A DNA stretch of 64,000 nt from JAHWKI01 sp035513575 (GTDB lineage Bacteria; Gemmatimonadota; Gemmatimonadetes; Longimicrobiales; RSA9), in assembly GCA_035513575.1 (NCBI GenBank), contig DATKBW010000194.1, positions 1-64,000 of the forward strand. The letters are read 5' to 3'. Under the pieces are notes generated by a model. That model was not told where the DNA came from. It saw only the letters and a list, made by a program, of their open reading frames with translations, and did not search any database. This document shows positions 34,564 through 42,840 of the stretch, one piece after another (the first letter of the stretch is position 1; the number at the start of each line of letters is the position of its first letter). Position numbers and translations under genes: made by a program.

Positions 34564-35744
34564 GCGCTGAACGCCTGCTTGACCCGGCTCCAGAACCCCG
34601 CCGCCTCGCGGCCGCGGTCCACCCTCTCCGGCGCCGGCGACTCCACTTCGGCGACGGCGCGGAGGCGCTGCTCCTGCTCGGCCGTGAGCTCGGCCGGAAC
34701 CCAGACCACGACGCGGACGAGCTGGTCCCCCCGACCGGACGCCTGGAGCCGGGGGAGCCCTTCACCGCGCAGGCGGAAGACCGTCCCGGACTGCGTGCCG
34801 GGCGGCAGCCCGATCTCGGCGCTGCCCAGGACGGTGGGCACCTCGAGGCGCGCCCCGAGCACGGCCTGGGTGTACGTCACCGGCAGCTCGAAGACCAGGT
34901 CGGCGCCATCCCGAACGAAGCGGGGATCCTCCTCCACCTCGAGGACCACGTAGACATCCCCTCTCACGCCGCCCCGTGGGCCCTGGCCACCCCGCCCCCT
35001 GAGCGTGATGTAGTCGCCGGTGGACACCCCCGCGGGGACCTGCACTTCCACGGTGGTTTCTCCGGATTCGACCCCCTCGCCCCCGCATGCCTCGCAAGGC
35101 CGCTCCACGGTCCGGCCTTCGCCGCCGCACGCGGGACACGGCGTCACGGTCATGAGCTGACCCAGCATCGAGCGCTGCACCCTCCGAACCTCGCCGCTGC
35201 CGGCACAGGTGCCGCACGGGACCGCCTCCGCCCCCTCCGCGCCCCCCGTCCCGGCGCACGCCGAGCACGGGTCCGTGACGCGGACCCGGAGCGCCTTCTC
35301 CGCCCCGGTGGCGACCTCTTTCAGCGTGACCGGCAGCCGCAGGCGGATGTCGGCTCCCTTGCGGGGTCCGCCCCGCGCCCCGCCACGCCGCCCACCGCCG
35401 AACAGGTCCTCGAAGCCGAACCCACCGAAGTCCCGCATGAAGATCTCGAGGGCATCGGAGAAGTCGAAGCCGCGGAACCCGCCCGCGCCGCCGGCGCCGC
35501 CCTTCACACCCGCGTGACCGAAGCGGTCGTACGCGGAGCGCCTCTGCGGGTCCCTCAGGATCTCGTAGGCTTCGGTGGCTTCCCGGAACTTGTGCTCGGC
35601 ATCCTTCGACCCGCCGTTCTTGTCCGGATGGTGCTTGAGGGCGAGCTTCCGGTACGCCTTCTTGATGGCATCCGCGTCCGCGTCCCGGCCGATGTCCAGA
35701 ATTTCGTAGTAGTCGCGCATTCCGTCTCTTTCGAACCTGCTCAT
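34560..35744 (-). CDS. dnaJ: Chaperone protein DnaJ
   Basis: A 394-residue type I J-protein. The J domain (about 9-75) has DYYEILDIGRDADADAIKKAYRKLALKHHPDKN with HPD. A Gly-rich stretch follows, then four CxxCxGxG zinc motifs (CSACAGTGG, CGTCAGSGE, CPACGGEGR, CEACGGEGV) and the substrate-binding C-domains. It delivers unfolded proteins to DnaK. The first ATG overlaps the hrcA stop (ATGA); a second ATG eight codons in gives the usual MRDYYEI start. grpE and dnaK are not in the cluster. Confidence 0.96.
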   Translation of the reverse strand: MSRFERDGMRDYYEILDIGRDADADAIKKAYRKLALKHHPDKNGGSKDAEHKFREATEAYEILRDPQRRSAYDRFGHAGVKGGAGGAGGFRGFDFSDALEIFMRDFGGFGFEDLFGGGRRGGARGGPRKGADIRLRLPVTLKEVATGAEKALRVRVTDPCSACAGTGGAEGAEAVPCGTCAGSGEVRRVQRSMLGQLMTVTPCPACGGEGRTVERPCEACGGEGVESGETTVEVQVPAGVSTGDYITLRGRGGQGPRGGVRGDVYVVLEVEEDPRFVRDGADLVFELPVTYTQAVLGARLEVPTVLGSAEIGLPPGTQSGTVFRLRGEGLPRLQASGRGDQLVRVVVWVPAELTAEQEQRLRAVAEVESPAPERVDRGREAAGFWSRVKQAFSA

Positions 35745-36817
35745 TCCCGTGGCCGCCCCGGCCCGTCCACCGGGGTCGAGAAGAGCTCGGAAACGATCCG
35801 GCTCGTGCTCTCGACGATCGTGACCACCTTGTCGTACGGCATCCGTGTCGGCCCGATGACGCCGATCACGCCGGCCAGGTCGCCCACGCGGTATTCGCTC
35901 GTGACCAGCGTGAACGTGGTCAGCTCGGGAGCCTCGTTCTCCGCCCCGATGCTGATCTGGAGCCCCTCCCGCCGCGGCCCGGTCAGCACCCTGGCCAGCA
36001 GCTCGCGGCGCTCCGTGAGCTCGATCAGACCGCGGAGCTCGGGGCCCGACTCGAACTCCGGCTGGTTCGCCAGCACGCTCGTGTTCCCGAGGTGCACCTG
36101 ATCGCCCGTCAGGTCGAAGAACTCGTCCCCCGACTGGAGGAAGATGTTCAGCAGCTCCGTCGCCGACGCGTCATCCGAGGGGGCCGCGTCCCGGAGGCGG
36201 TCCGGCAGCGTCTGGCGGATCTCGGCCATGGTCTGCCCGGCGAGCCGCTCGTTCAGGACCACGGCGAGCCCGAGCAGGGTCTCCCTCGGCACCGACAGCC
36301 GGAGGTCCACGTACACCGTTCGGACGATCCCGTTTCGGAGGGTGAGGACGAGGAGCACCTTCTCGCCCGAGAGCGCGAGGAGCTCGAGGCGCTCCAGGAC
36401 CACCTGGTCCACCGATGGCGCGATGGCGACGCCCAGCTCGCCGGTGAGCAGACCCATGGCCAGGGTGGCCCGGCGGACCAGCCGCTCCAGCGGCCCGGCC
36501 GCTTCCGGATCACCCAGCTCGCGCCGGAGCCTCCGCCTCTGCACCTCCGTCAGCCGCCGCGGACGCATCAGCGTATCCACGTAGTAGCGGTACGCCTGGT
36601 CCGTCGGGACCCGCCCGGCGGACGTGTGCGGATGAAAGAGGAATCCCTTCTCTTCCAGGTCCGACATGGTGTTCCGCACGGTGGCCGGTGAGATCCCCAG
36701 CCTGAAGCGCTTCGCCACCGTTCGGCTGCCCGCGGGCTCCGCCGTCTCCACGTACGCGCGGATGACCGCGTCCAGGACGCGTTCTTCTCGTTCCGTGAGG
36801 GCTGCCTCGCTCATCAC
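35741..36817 (-). CDS. hrcA: Heat-inducible transcription repressor HrcA
   Basis: A 358-residue repressor. The N-terminal winged helix (about 8-85) has LTEREERVLDAVIRAYVETAEPAGS, GISPATVRNTMSDLEEKGFL and HTSAGRVPTDQAYRYYVD. A GAF-like inducer domain follows, ending GVIGVIGPTRMPYDKVVTIVESTSRIV. It normally binds CIRCE elements before heat-shock genes. No CIRCE (TTAGCACTC-N9-GAGTGCTAA) is visible upstream or elsewhere in this cluster, so its operators must be elsewhere or diverged. dnaJ is coupled to it directly. Confidence 0.96.
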   Translation of the reverse strand: MMSEAALTEREERVLDAVIRAYVETAEPAGSRTVAKRFRLGISPATVRNTMSDLEEKGFLFHPHTSAGRVPTDQAYRYYVDTLMRPRRLTEVQRRRLRRELGDPEAAGPLERLVRRATLAMGLLTGELGVAIAPSVDQVVLERLELLALSGEKVLLVLTLRNGIVRTVYVDLRLSVPRETLLGLAVVLNERLAGQTMAEIRQTLPDRLRDAAPSDDASATELLNIFLQSGDEFFDLTGDQVHLGNTSVLANQPEFESGPELRGLIELTERRELLARVLTGPRREGLQISIGAENEAPELTTFTLVTSEYRVGDLAGVIGVIGPTRMPYDKVVTIVESTSRIVSELFSTPVDGPGRPRE

Positions 36818-36881
36818 CTGTCTTCCGCGCCTCCGTTGATTCCCGGCCGGAGCCGAAATCTGCCGCTTCCGCCCGGCGTTC

Positions 36882-38027
36882 TCAAGCCGCCACCCCGGCC
36901 GCCCCTTCCATCTCCACGGTCAGCCGGTCCAGGAGGAGCCAGCCCTCGGCCGTGAGCCGGAACCGGCCCGCTGCCGCCCCGGGCTCCGCCCAGCCCCGCT
37001 CCGTCCAGGATCGCAGGAGGTCCGGCTGGCCCCCGGAGAGACCCGCCTCCGCCATCCCGGACCGTGTCCGGAGCTCCAGCCAGATCCGCTCCAGCTCACC
37101 CGCCGCCGCACCCACCTCCTCGGAGGCGTCACGGGGGAGCTCTCCCGCGGCCACCGCACTCCGGTACGCGCTCCACTCCCGTCGGTTCCACCACCGGTTC
37201 GGGGGCAGGTAGGAATGGGCGCCGTTCCCGAGGCCCAGGTAGGCCACACCGCGCCAGTACGCCGCGTTGTGGCGCGACTCCCGGCCCGGGAGCGCGAAGT
37301 TCGACACCTCGTAATGGACGTAGCCGGCCCCGGTGAGCCGATCCACCACGAGGAGGTATTCGTCCCGGTAGCGGTCCTCGTCCGGGAGAGCGACCTTCCC
37401 CTCCGCCACCCAGCGGGCGAGGGGGGTCCCCTTCTCCACGGTCAGGCCGTACACGGACACGTGCTCCGGCCGGAGCTCCAGCACCCGCTCCAGGTCCTCC
37501 GCGAGGTCCCGCCCCAGCATGGGGGGGAGAGCGAAGATCAGGTCCAGACCCACGTTGTCGAATCCCGAGGCCCGCGCCCGCGCCACCGCGCGCCCGGGTC
37601 CTTCGGGGCCGTGCAGCCGCCCCATCCAGCGGAGGCTCGGGGCGTGAAACGTCTGCGCGCCGAAGCTCAGCCGGTTCACTCCCGCGGCGCGCCACGCGCC
37701 GGCGAGCGCGGCCGTGAAGCTCTCGGGGTTCGCCTCGGCCGTGAACTCGGCGTCCGCCGCCAGGTCGATGGCCGGCCCCAACGCGGTCCGCAGCCGCGCC
37801 ATGGCCATGGGCCCCAGCAGCGAGGGCGTGCCGCCGCCCACATAGAGCGTGTCCAGACCCAGCGGTCCGGTCCACGACTCCTGCCGACGCACCAGTCCGA
37901 GCTCGCCGCTGATCGCGTCGCTCCACGCCGCCACCGGCGGGTCCGCCGACACGTCCACGGCGAAGTCGCAGTAGCCGCAGCGGCGGGCGCAGAAGGGGGC
38001 GTGGACGTACATGTGGCGTGGAATCAC
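36882..38027 (-). CDS. hemW: Heme chaperone HemW (radical SAM, HemN-like)
   Basis: A 381-residue radical SAM protein. The 4Fe-4S motif is in APFCARRCGYCDFAV. Other HemW markers are TLYVGGGTPSLL, FTAEANPESF, SFGAQTFHAPSLRWMGRLHG, VGLDLIFALPP, YEVSNFALPG and YLGLGNGAHSYL. It binds heme and hands it to respiratory enzymes; it lacks the extra features of true coproporphyrinogen oxidase. The GTG start overlaps the dprA stop (GTGA). hrcA follows downstream; hemW-hrcA order is common. Confidence 0.94.
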   Translation of the reverse strand: MIPRHMYVHAPFCARRCGYCDFAVDVSADPPVAAWSDAISGELGLVRRQESWTGPLGLDTLYVGGGTPSLLGPMAMARLRTALGPAIDLAADAEFTAEANPESFTAALAGAWRAAGVNRLSFGAQTFHAPSLRWMGRLHGPEGPGRAVARARASGFDNVGLDLIFALPPMLGRDLAEDLERVLELRPEHVSVYGLTVEKGTPLARWVAEGKVALPDEDRYRDEYLLVVDRLTGAGYVHYEVSNFALPGRESRHNAAYWRGVAYLGLGNGAHSYLPPNRWWNRREWSAYRSAVAAGELPRDASEEVGAAAGELERIWLELRTRSGMAEAGLSGGQPDLLRSWTERGWAEPGAAAGRFRLTAEGWLLLDRLTVEMEGAAGVAA

Positions 38028-39148
38028 GGCTCGTGGTACCCGGCTCCCGCCTCCGCGGTTCGTCCCCGGACGAAGCGCATCCCCGGGAGCTGCCGCAGGT
38101 GTCCCTGGATCTCCAGGGCGAGGAGGGACGCCAGCCCCTGGCTCGGATCGAGGCCGACCGCCTCGGCGAGGTCGTCGGCGTGGGCGGGGCCCGCTCCCAC
38201 CGCGCGCCAGAGTGCCAGCCCCACCCCCTCCAGCTCCGGCGGGGGCAGGTCGCCGAGGTCCGGCGGGACCTCCAGGCCGATCTTCTTCAGCACTTCCCCG
38301 GGCCCGGTCACGAGAACGGCCAGGCCATCCCGGATGCGGCCGTTCGACCCCTCGTATGCGGCCGCTCCGAGCGGTCCCGGGACGGCGAAGACCGGCCGGC
38401 CGAGCGCTCGCGCGACATCCGCGGTGATCAGCGCGCCGCTCCCGCTGGGGGCCTCCACCACCACGACCGCCCTGCTCAGCCCGGCGATGATCCGGTTGCG
38501 CTCGGGAAAAAGGTAGGGGTACGGCGGTGTTCCGGGCAGCCGCTCGGAGAGGAGGAGCCCCTCCCGCGCGATCGCCTCCTGCAGCCGCTGGTTCGCCTGC
38601 GGGTACACCACGTCGACGCCGCACCCCAGCACCGCGATGGTCCGGCGCGGGCTCGCGGCCCGGTGCGCCACGGCGTCGATCCCCCGCGCCAGACCGCTCA
38701 CCACGATGGCACCCGCGGCCGCGAGACCGCCCGCGATCCGCTCGGCGGTCCGGCGCCCCTCGGGCGTGCACTGGCGCGTGCCGACCAGGGCGACCGCCGG
38801 GCCGTCCAGAAGCGAGAGGTCGCCCCGGGCGAACAGGATCGGCGGGGGCACGTCCAGCGCGCGAAGGGCCGCGGGATACGCGGGGTATCCCGCGACCAGG
38901 GCATGGACACCACTCCGGACGGTGGACAGCGCGCGGCCGGCCCATCGTTCGCACCGGTCCCGGGCCGCGCCGTCGAGCCGGCCGAGCCGTGCGGCGAGGA
39001 CCGAGCGGGCACCCTCCGCGGCGTCGCCGCCCGCCGCGCGGATCGCCGCCGCGAGGCCCGCCGGGCTCATTCCCGGCAGGGCGAGAGCCCGGACCATGAG
39101 CTCCACGGCCCGGGGCGGCAGGCCGCTCCGGGGCGTCAGGGCCGCCAC
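38024..39148 (-). CDS. dprA: DNA-processing protein DprA
   Basis: About 374 residues. An N-terminal helical domain (about 1-75) precedes the DprA Rossmann core with VALVGTRQCTPEGRRTAERIAGGLA, VVSGLARGIDAVAHRAA, AVLGCGVDVVYPQANQRL and LFPERNRIIAGLSRAVVVVEA. A C-terminal winged helix ends the protein. It loads RecA on incoming ssDNA in natural transformation. The start is uncertain: GTG 39148 has GGAG upstream and overlaps obg by 13 bases; GTG 39175 would add nine residues. Confidence 0.94.
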   Translation of the reverse strand: MAALTPRSGLPPRAVELMVRALALPGMSPAGLAAAIRAAGGDAAEGARSVLAARLGRLDGAARDRCERWAGRALSTVRSGVHALVAGYPAYPAALRALDVPPPILFARGDLSLLDGPAVALVGTRQCTPEGRRTAERIAGGLAAAGAIVVSGLARGIDAVAHRAASPRRTIAVLGCGVDVVYPQANQRLQEAIAREGLLLSERLPGTPPYPYLFPERNRIIAGLSRAVVVVEAPSGSGALITADVARALGRPVFAVPGPLGAAAYEGSNGRIRDGLAVLVTGPGEVLKKIGLEVPPDLGDLPPPELEGVGLALWRAVGAGPAHADDLAEAVGLDPSQGLASLLALEIQGHLRQLPGMRFVRGRTAEAGAGYHEP

Positions 39149-40164
39149 GGCTCCGGCTCGGCGCCCTCGCTCCACTCCGCCCTGACCTCATCACGGACGC
39201 GGTTCCACGTCGCCTCCTTCCATGCCTGGACGCCGCTGCCCGTTACCGCCGACACGACGAACACCCCCCAGGCGTCGGGGGCGTCGACCAGCGGCGCGGC
39301 GTCCCGGTCGGGAAGGAGGTCGGCCTTCGTGATCACGACGCAGTGGGGCTTCTTCGCCAGGGCGCCACTGTGCGCCTCGATCTCGCCGCGCAGCGTGGCG
39401 TACTCCGCCGCCGGGTCCCCGGCCTCCGCCGGCAGGAGGAACGCGAGCGTGCGGGTGCGCTCGATGTGCCGCAGGAACTGGAGGCCGAGCCCCCTGCCCT
39501 CGTGCGCGCCCTCGATGATGCCCGGGATGTCGGCCAGGACGAACGACCGGCCGTCGCTGAGCCCGACCACGCCGAGGTGCGGCTGCAGCGTCGTGAACGG
39601 GTAGTCGGCCACCTTCGGGCGCGCGGCCGAGACCGCCGCGAGCAGCGTCGACTTGCCGGCGTTCGGGAACCCGACCAGGCCGACATCCGCGATGAGCTTG
39701 AGCTCCAGGGTGATCCGGCGCTCCTCCCCCTGCTCGCCCGGCTCCCACTCCCGCGGCGAACGGTGGGTCGGGGTGGCGAAGGCGGCGTTGCCGCGGCCGC
39801 CCCGGCCGCCCCGCGCCACCACCAGCTCATCGCCATCCTCCAGCAGCTCGCCGAGGGCCGCGCCCGTCTCCGCATCCGTGACGACGGTCCCCGGGGGAAC
39901 CCTGAGCACCAGGTCCTCCCCGCTCCGCCCCGTCCGGTTGCTCCCCTCGCCGTGATAGCCGCGCTCGGCCTTGTGGTGCTCCTGATACCGGTAGTCGAGG
40001 AGGGTGCCGAGCTGGGAGTCCACGCGCAGGATCACGCTCCCGCCCCGGCCGCCGGTGCCCCCCGACGGCCCCCCCATGCGGGTGTTGGCGTCCCTCAGGA
40101 ACGCCTCCGCCCCGGCGCCCCCCGGACCTCCGTAGACGTTGATCGAGACCTTGTCGATGAACAT
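39136..40164 (-). CDS. obgE: GTPase Obg/CgtA
   Basis: A 342-residue ribosome-assembly GTPase. The N-terminal glycine-rich Obg fold (1-158) has VYGGPGGAGAEAFLRDANTRMGGPSGGTGGRGGSV. The G domain shows G1 GFPNAGKSTLLAAVS, the switch YPFTTLQPHLG, G3 VLADIPGIIEGAHEGRGLG and a G4-like VITKADL. Obg binds the 50S subunit and responds to ppGpp. It lies three bases before the CMD-family gene's start side and overlaps dprA. Confidence 0.97.
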   Translation of the reverse strand: MFIDKVSINVYGGPGGAGAEAFLRDANTRMGGPSGGTGGRGGSVILRVDSQLGTLLDYRYQEHHKAERGYHGEGSNRTGRSGEDLVLRVPPGTVVTDAETGAALGELLEDGDELVVARGGRGGRGNAAFATPTHRSPREWEPGEQGEERRITLELKLIADVGLVGFPNAGKSTLLAAVSAARPKVADYPFTTLQPHLGVVGLSDGRSFVLADIPGIIEGAHEGRGLGLQFLRHIERTRTLAFLLPAEAGDPAAEYATLRGEIEAHSGALAKKPHCVVITKADLLPDRDAAPLVDAPDAWGVFVVSAVTGSGVQAWKEATWNRVRDEVRAEWSEGAEPEPWRP

Positions 40165-40167
40165 GCC

Positions 40168-40785
40168 TCAGCCCTCGGTCCTCTCCGCCCACCGCGCCCG
40201 TACCCGCTGCCAGACCCGCCCCGCCTCCTCCGCCCGACCGGCGGGCAGCAGGTCGCTGACCGCGTCCAGCATGGCGTCCACCCGCTCCGGCCCCACCCCC
40301 ACGTTCAGGCACCCGCGGAGGTGGGCATGCAGCTGTCTCGACGCCGTGGTCCCCGCCAGCAGCGCCGCGATGCACAGCTCGCGCGTGGGCAGATCCAGGG
40401 CGTCCCGCCCCAACACCTTCCCGTAGCCCTCGGCCACGGCCCAGCGGTCGAGCGCCGGGTGCAACCCCGCCATCAGATGCCGGAGCGCCTCGTACTGGCC
40501 GCCATACACCGCGCGGCAGACCTCCTCGCCGTGCGCCAGCCATGCCACGCCGGCGGCGTCCTCTTCCCCACCGTCCCGGGGACCCGCGCGACCCGTCCGG
40601 CGGCGCCACAGCCCGAAGGCGTTCAGGGCCACCGGGAAACCCAGGAACAGGTAGCTCTGCAGCAGCACCTCCTCCGCCTCGCGCGGCGCCGCGGCCGCGG
40701 CGTCGTCCATGACGCCGGGCAGGTCCCCCTCCCGGCCGGTCAGCGCCGCGGACAGGCGCACCAGCGCCCGCGTCCGCTCATCCAC
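40168..40785 (-). CDS. Carboxymuconolactone decarboxylase-family protein
   Basis: A 205-residue helical protein. The C-terminal half resembles the CMD/AhpD fold: VLGRDALDLPTRELCIAALLAGTTASRQLHAHLRGCLNVGVGPERVDAML. The AhpD redox pair CxxC is not present (only isolated cysteines), so thiol peroxidase-type activity is unlikely. The N-terminal half contains EVLLQSYLFLGFPVALNAFGLWRR, a CMD-like helix, so two CMD modules may be fused. Function unknown. It overlaps the asparaginase stop by eight bases. Confidence 0.75.
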   Translation of the reverse strand: MDERTRALVRLSAALTGREGDLPGVMDDAAAAAPREAEEVLLQSYLFLGFPVALNAFGLWRRRTGRAGPRDGGEEDAAGVAWLAHGEEVCRAVYGGQYEALRHLMAGLHPALDRWAVAEGYGKVLGRDALDLPTRELCIAALLAGTTASRQLHAHLRGCLNVGVGPERVDAMLDAVSDLLPAGRAEEAGRVWQRVRARWAERTEG

Positions 40786-41776
40786 GACGCGCCCCCAGCT
40801 CGACCGCGGCCCTCACCTCCCCCACACGCTCCCCGCGGGTGTTCCTGAGCGTCTGCCGGCCCCAGGGCTCCAGCGCCTCCACCTCACCCGGTCGCAGCAG
40901 GTCCAGCGCCTCCAGCACGCCAGGCAGCGCCGCCTCGGCCGCGCGCCGCGCGCCATCCCGCGCCTTCAGGGCGACGCCCACGCCACCCTCGCGTGACGCA
41001 GCGCCGTACACGCCCTCCGCCCCCACCTTCGCCAGCACGCGGCCGGAGGTCACCTCCATGAGCCGCGTACAGAGGCGGTCGGTGCCCCCGACGAGGAAGG
41101 GGTGGCCGGTCATGGCGGCCACGACGCGGGCCCCCGGCGACCCCGGCTCCGCGGCGACGAGGCGGGCGAACGCGCGCGCCAGCGCGGTCAACGGGAGTCC
41201 GAACGTCACGACGCCGCAGCCGTCCGCGCCGGTCCACACCCCCTCGGCCTCGACGCCTCCCCACCGGCAGGCCTCCTCCATCATGCGGCGCTGCACCGGG
41301 TGCTCGGGCAGGTGATACCCCTCCGTCTGCCAGCCGTGGGCGGCGGCGAGGGCGAGCATCCCGGCGTGCTTGCCCGAGCAGTTGTTGTGCAGCCGGCCCG
41401 GCTCGCGGCCGGCTGCCCGGAGCGCCCCGGCGGCGGCGTCGTCGAACGGGACGTGCGGTCCGCAGGCGAGGGCGTCCTCCCCCAGGGCGATCCTGGCCAG
41501 GATGGAGGCCGCGAGCTGCACATGCCGTGGCTCCCCGCTGTGCGAGGCGCAGCACAGCGCCAGCTCCTCGTCCGTGAGGCCGAACCGCTCCACGACGCCG
41601 TCCTCGACCAGCGGGATGGCCTGGAAGGGCTTCAGGGCGGAGCGCGCGAACACGGGCGAGGCCGCATCACCGCTCGTCACCAGCACCTCGCCGCCCGTGC
41701 CCAGCACCGCCAGGTCCACCACGTGGATCGACTCGACCCGCGCCCCTCGCAGCACCTCCACCCGCACTCCATTCAT
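40778..41776 (-). CDS. Asparaginase (L-asparaginase II / PF06089 type)
   Basis: A 332-residue member of the bacterial asparaginase family related to Rhizobium etli AnsA. Landmarks are VFARSALKPFQAIPLVEDG, CCASHSGEPRHVQLA, LHNNCSGKHAGMLALAAAHGW, DGCGVVTFGLPLTALARAFARL, AMTGHPFLVGGTDR and KVGAEGVYGA. It likely releases ammonia from asparagine. The start at ATG 41776 (MNGVRVEVLRG) begins the conserved region; longer frames upstream are noise. It is separated by 56 bases from the EamA gene's end. Confidence 0.88.
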   Translation of the reverse strand: MNGVRVEVLRGARVESIHVVDLAVLGTGGEVLVTSGDAASPVFARSALKPFQAIPLVEDGVVERFGLTDEELALCCASHSGEPRHVQLAASILARIALGEDALACGPHVPFDDAAAGALRAAGREPGRLHNNCSGKHAGMLALAAAHGWQTEGYHLPEHPVQRRMMEEACRWGGVEAEGVWTGADGCGVVTFGLPLTALARAFARLVAAEPGSPGARVVAAMTGHPFLVGGTDRLCTRLMEVTSGRVLAKVGAEGVYGAASREGGVGVALKARDGARRAAEAALPGVLEALDLLRPGEVEALEPWGRQTLRNTRGERVGEVRAAVELGARRG

Positions 41777-41832
41777 CGCCCGCTCCGTTCGAAGCTGTCG
41801 TCCTCCGCCGCCGCCGGCCATGGCGGAAGCGG

Positions 41833-42777
41833 TCAAGTGCCTGTCCTGCCGCGCCGCGACCCCACGCCGAGGGCGATCCCCGCCAGCACCAGCGACCCCC
41901 CCAGGAGGAGCTGCGCCGAGGGGCGCTCGCGGATCCCCGGCAGCCACCACGCCAGGAGCGTGGCGCCGATGGGCTCACCGAGGAGCGCCAGGTTGGCCGT
42001 GTACGCCCGGACGTGGCGCAGTGCGTAATTCACGCCCGTGTGGCCGATCATCATGGGCCCGGCCGCGAGCGCCAGGAACACGAGCCAGTCCCGGGCGGGG
42101 TATCCGCCGACCGCGACGCCGGGCAGGACCGCGGCGGCCCCGAGCAGCATGACGGCGGCGACGCCGTAGACCACGCCCGTGTACGTCCAGAGGTCGAGCC
42201 GCTGGCGCAGCGTCCGCCCGATCACGTAGTAGAGCGAGACGAAGATCGCCCCCGCCACGGCCAGGGCGTCGCCGAGGAGAGGGTCCGCGCCACCCCCGAA
42301 ATCGCCCCGGCCGATCACCACGGCCCCGGCCACCGCGATGCCGATCCCGGCCCACTCCCGCGGGCCGGGCCGCTCGGCGAGGAAGACCGCGGAGAGCAGG
42401 GCGACGAAGAGCGGCTGCGTCGACACGAGCACGACCGAGCTCGCGACGGTCGTGTACGACAGCGACGCGATCCAGGTCCAGAAGTGCGCCGCGAGGAAGA
42501 CACCGGCGGCCACCGCCAGCAGCCAGTCCCGGCCGCCCAGCGACCCCAGCCCGCTCCACCGCCGCCCGGCGGCGAGCAGCAGGGCGATGAAGAGCGCGGA
42601 AAATCCCACCCGCCACCCGGCCACGACCAGCGCGGGCGCGGTGGCGTAGCGGACCAGCGGACCGCCCCAGCTCATGGCCAGCACCGCGGCCAGCAAGACG
42701 AACCCGGGCGGAGGCGCCAGCCCCGCCCGGGTGCCGTCGGACGCCGTCTCCGCGCCCGCCCTCTTCGCTCTCGGCAT
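41833..42777 (-). CDS. EamA/DMT-family transporter
   Basis: A 314-residue protein with ten predicted membrane helices in two EamA repeats, e.g. SWGGPLVRYATAPALVVAGWRVGFSALFIALLL in the first half and AGPMMIGHTGVNYALRHVRAYTANLALLGEPIGATLLAWW in the second. DMT members export metabolites or amino acids; the substrate cannot be predicted. It has its own promoter at 42787-42815, with the start only a few bases after the predicted transcription start. Confidence 0.88.
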   Translation of the reverse strand: MPRAKRAGAETASDGTRAGLAPPPGFVLLAAVLAMSWGGPLVRYATAPALVVAGWRVGFSALFIALLLAAGRRWSGLGSLGGRDWLLAVAAGVFLAAHFWTWIASLSYTTVASSVVLVSTQPLFVALLSAVFLAERPGPREWAGIGIAVAGAVVIGRGDFGGGADPLLGDALAVAGAIFVSLYYVIGRTLRQRLDLWTYTGVVYGVAAVMLLGAAAVLPGVAVGGYPARDWLVFLALAAGPMMIGHTGVNYALRHVRAYTANLALLGEPIGATLLAWWLPGIRERPSAQLLLGGSLVLAGIALGVGSRRGRTGT

Positions 42778-42786
42778 CGGCCGCCC

Positions 42787-42815
42787 AATATATCGGCGCG
42801 GGGCGGCCCGGCCAA
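42787..42815 (-). promoter_or_regulatory. Sigma70 promoter of the EamA gene
   Basis: Minus-strand TTGGCC (42810-42815) and TATATT (42787-42792), spacing 17. The ATG at 42777 lies about ten bases from the -10, so the mRNA would be leaderless or nearly so. Confidence 0.6.
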
Positions 42816-42840
42816 CGCGACGAGGGCCGGCGGGCGGGGC

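Noticed and set aside
33115..34953. 612-codon plus-strand open frame
   Set aside because: Wrong frame relative to the plus-strand gene at 33282 and antisense to prmA and dnaJ.
36818..36881. Possible CIRCE element before hrcA
   Set aside because: Only 64 bases are available and no TTAGCACTC or GAGTGCTAA-like pair is present.
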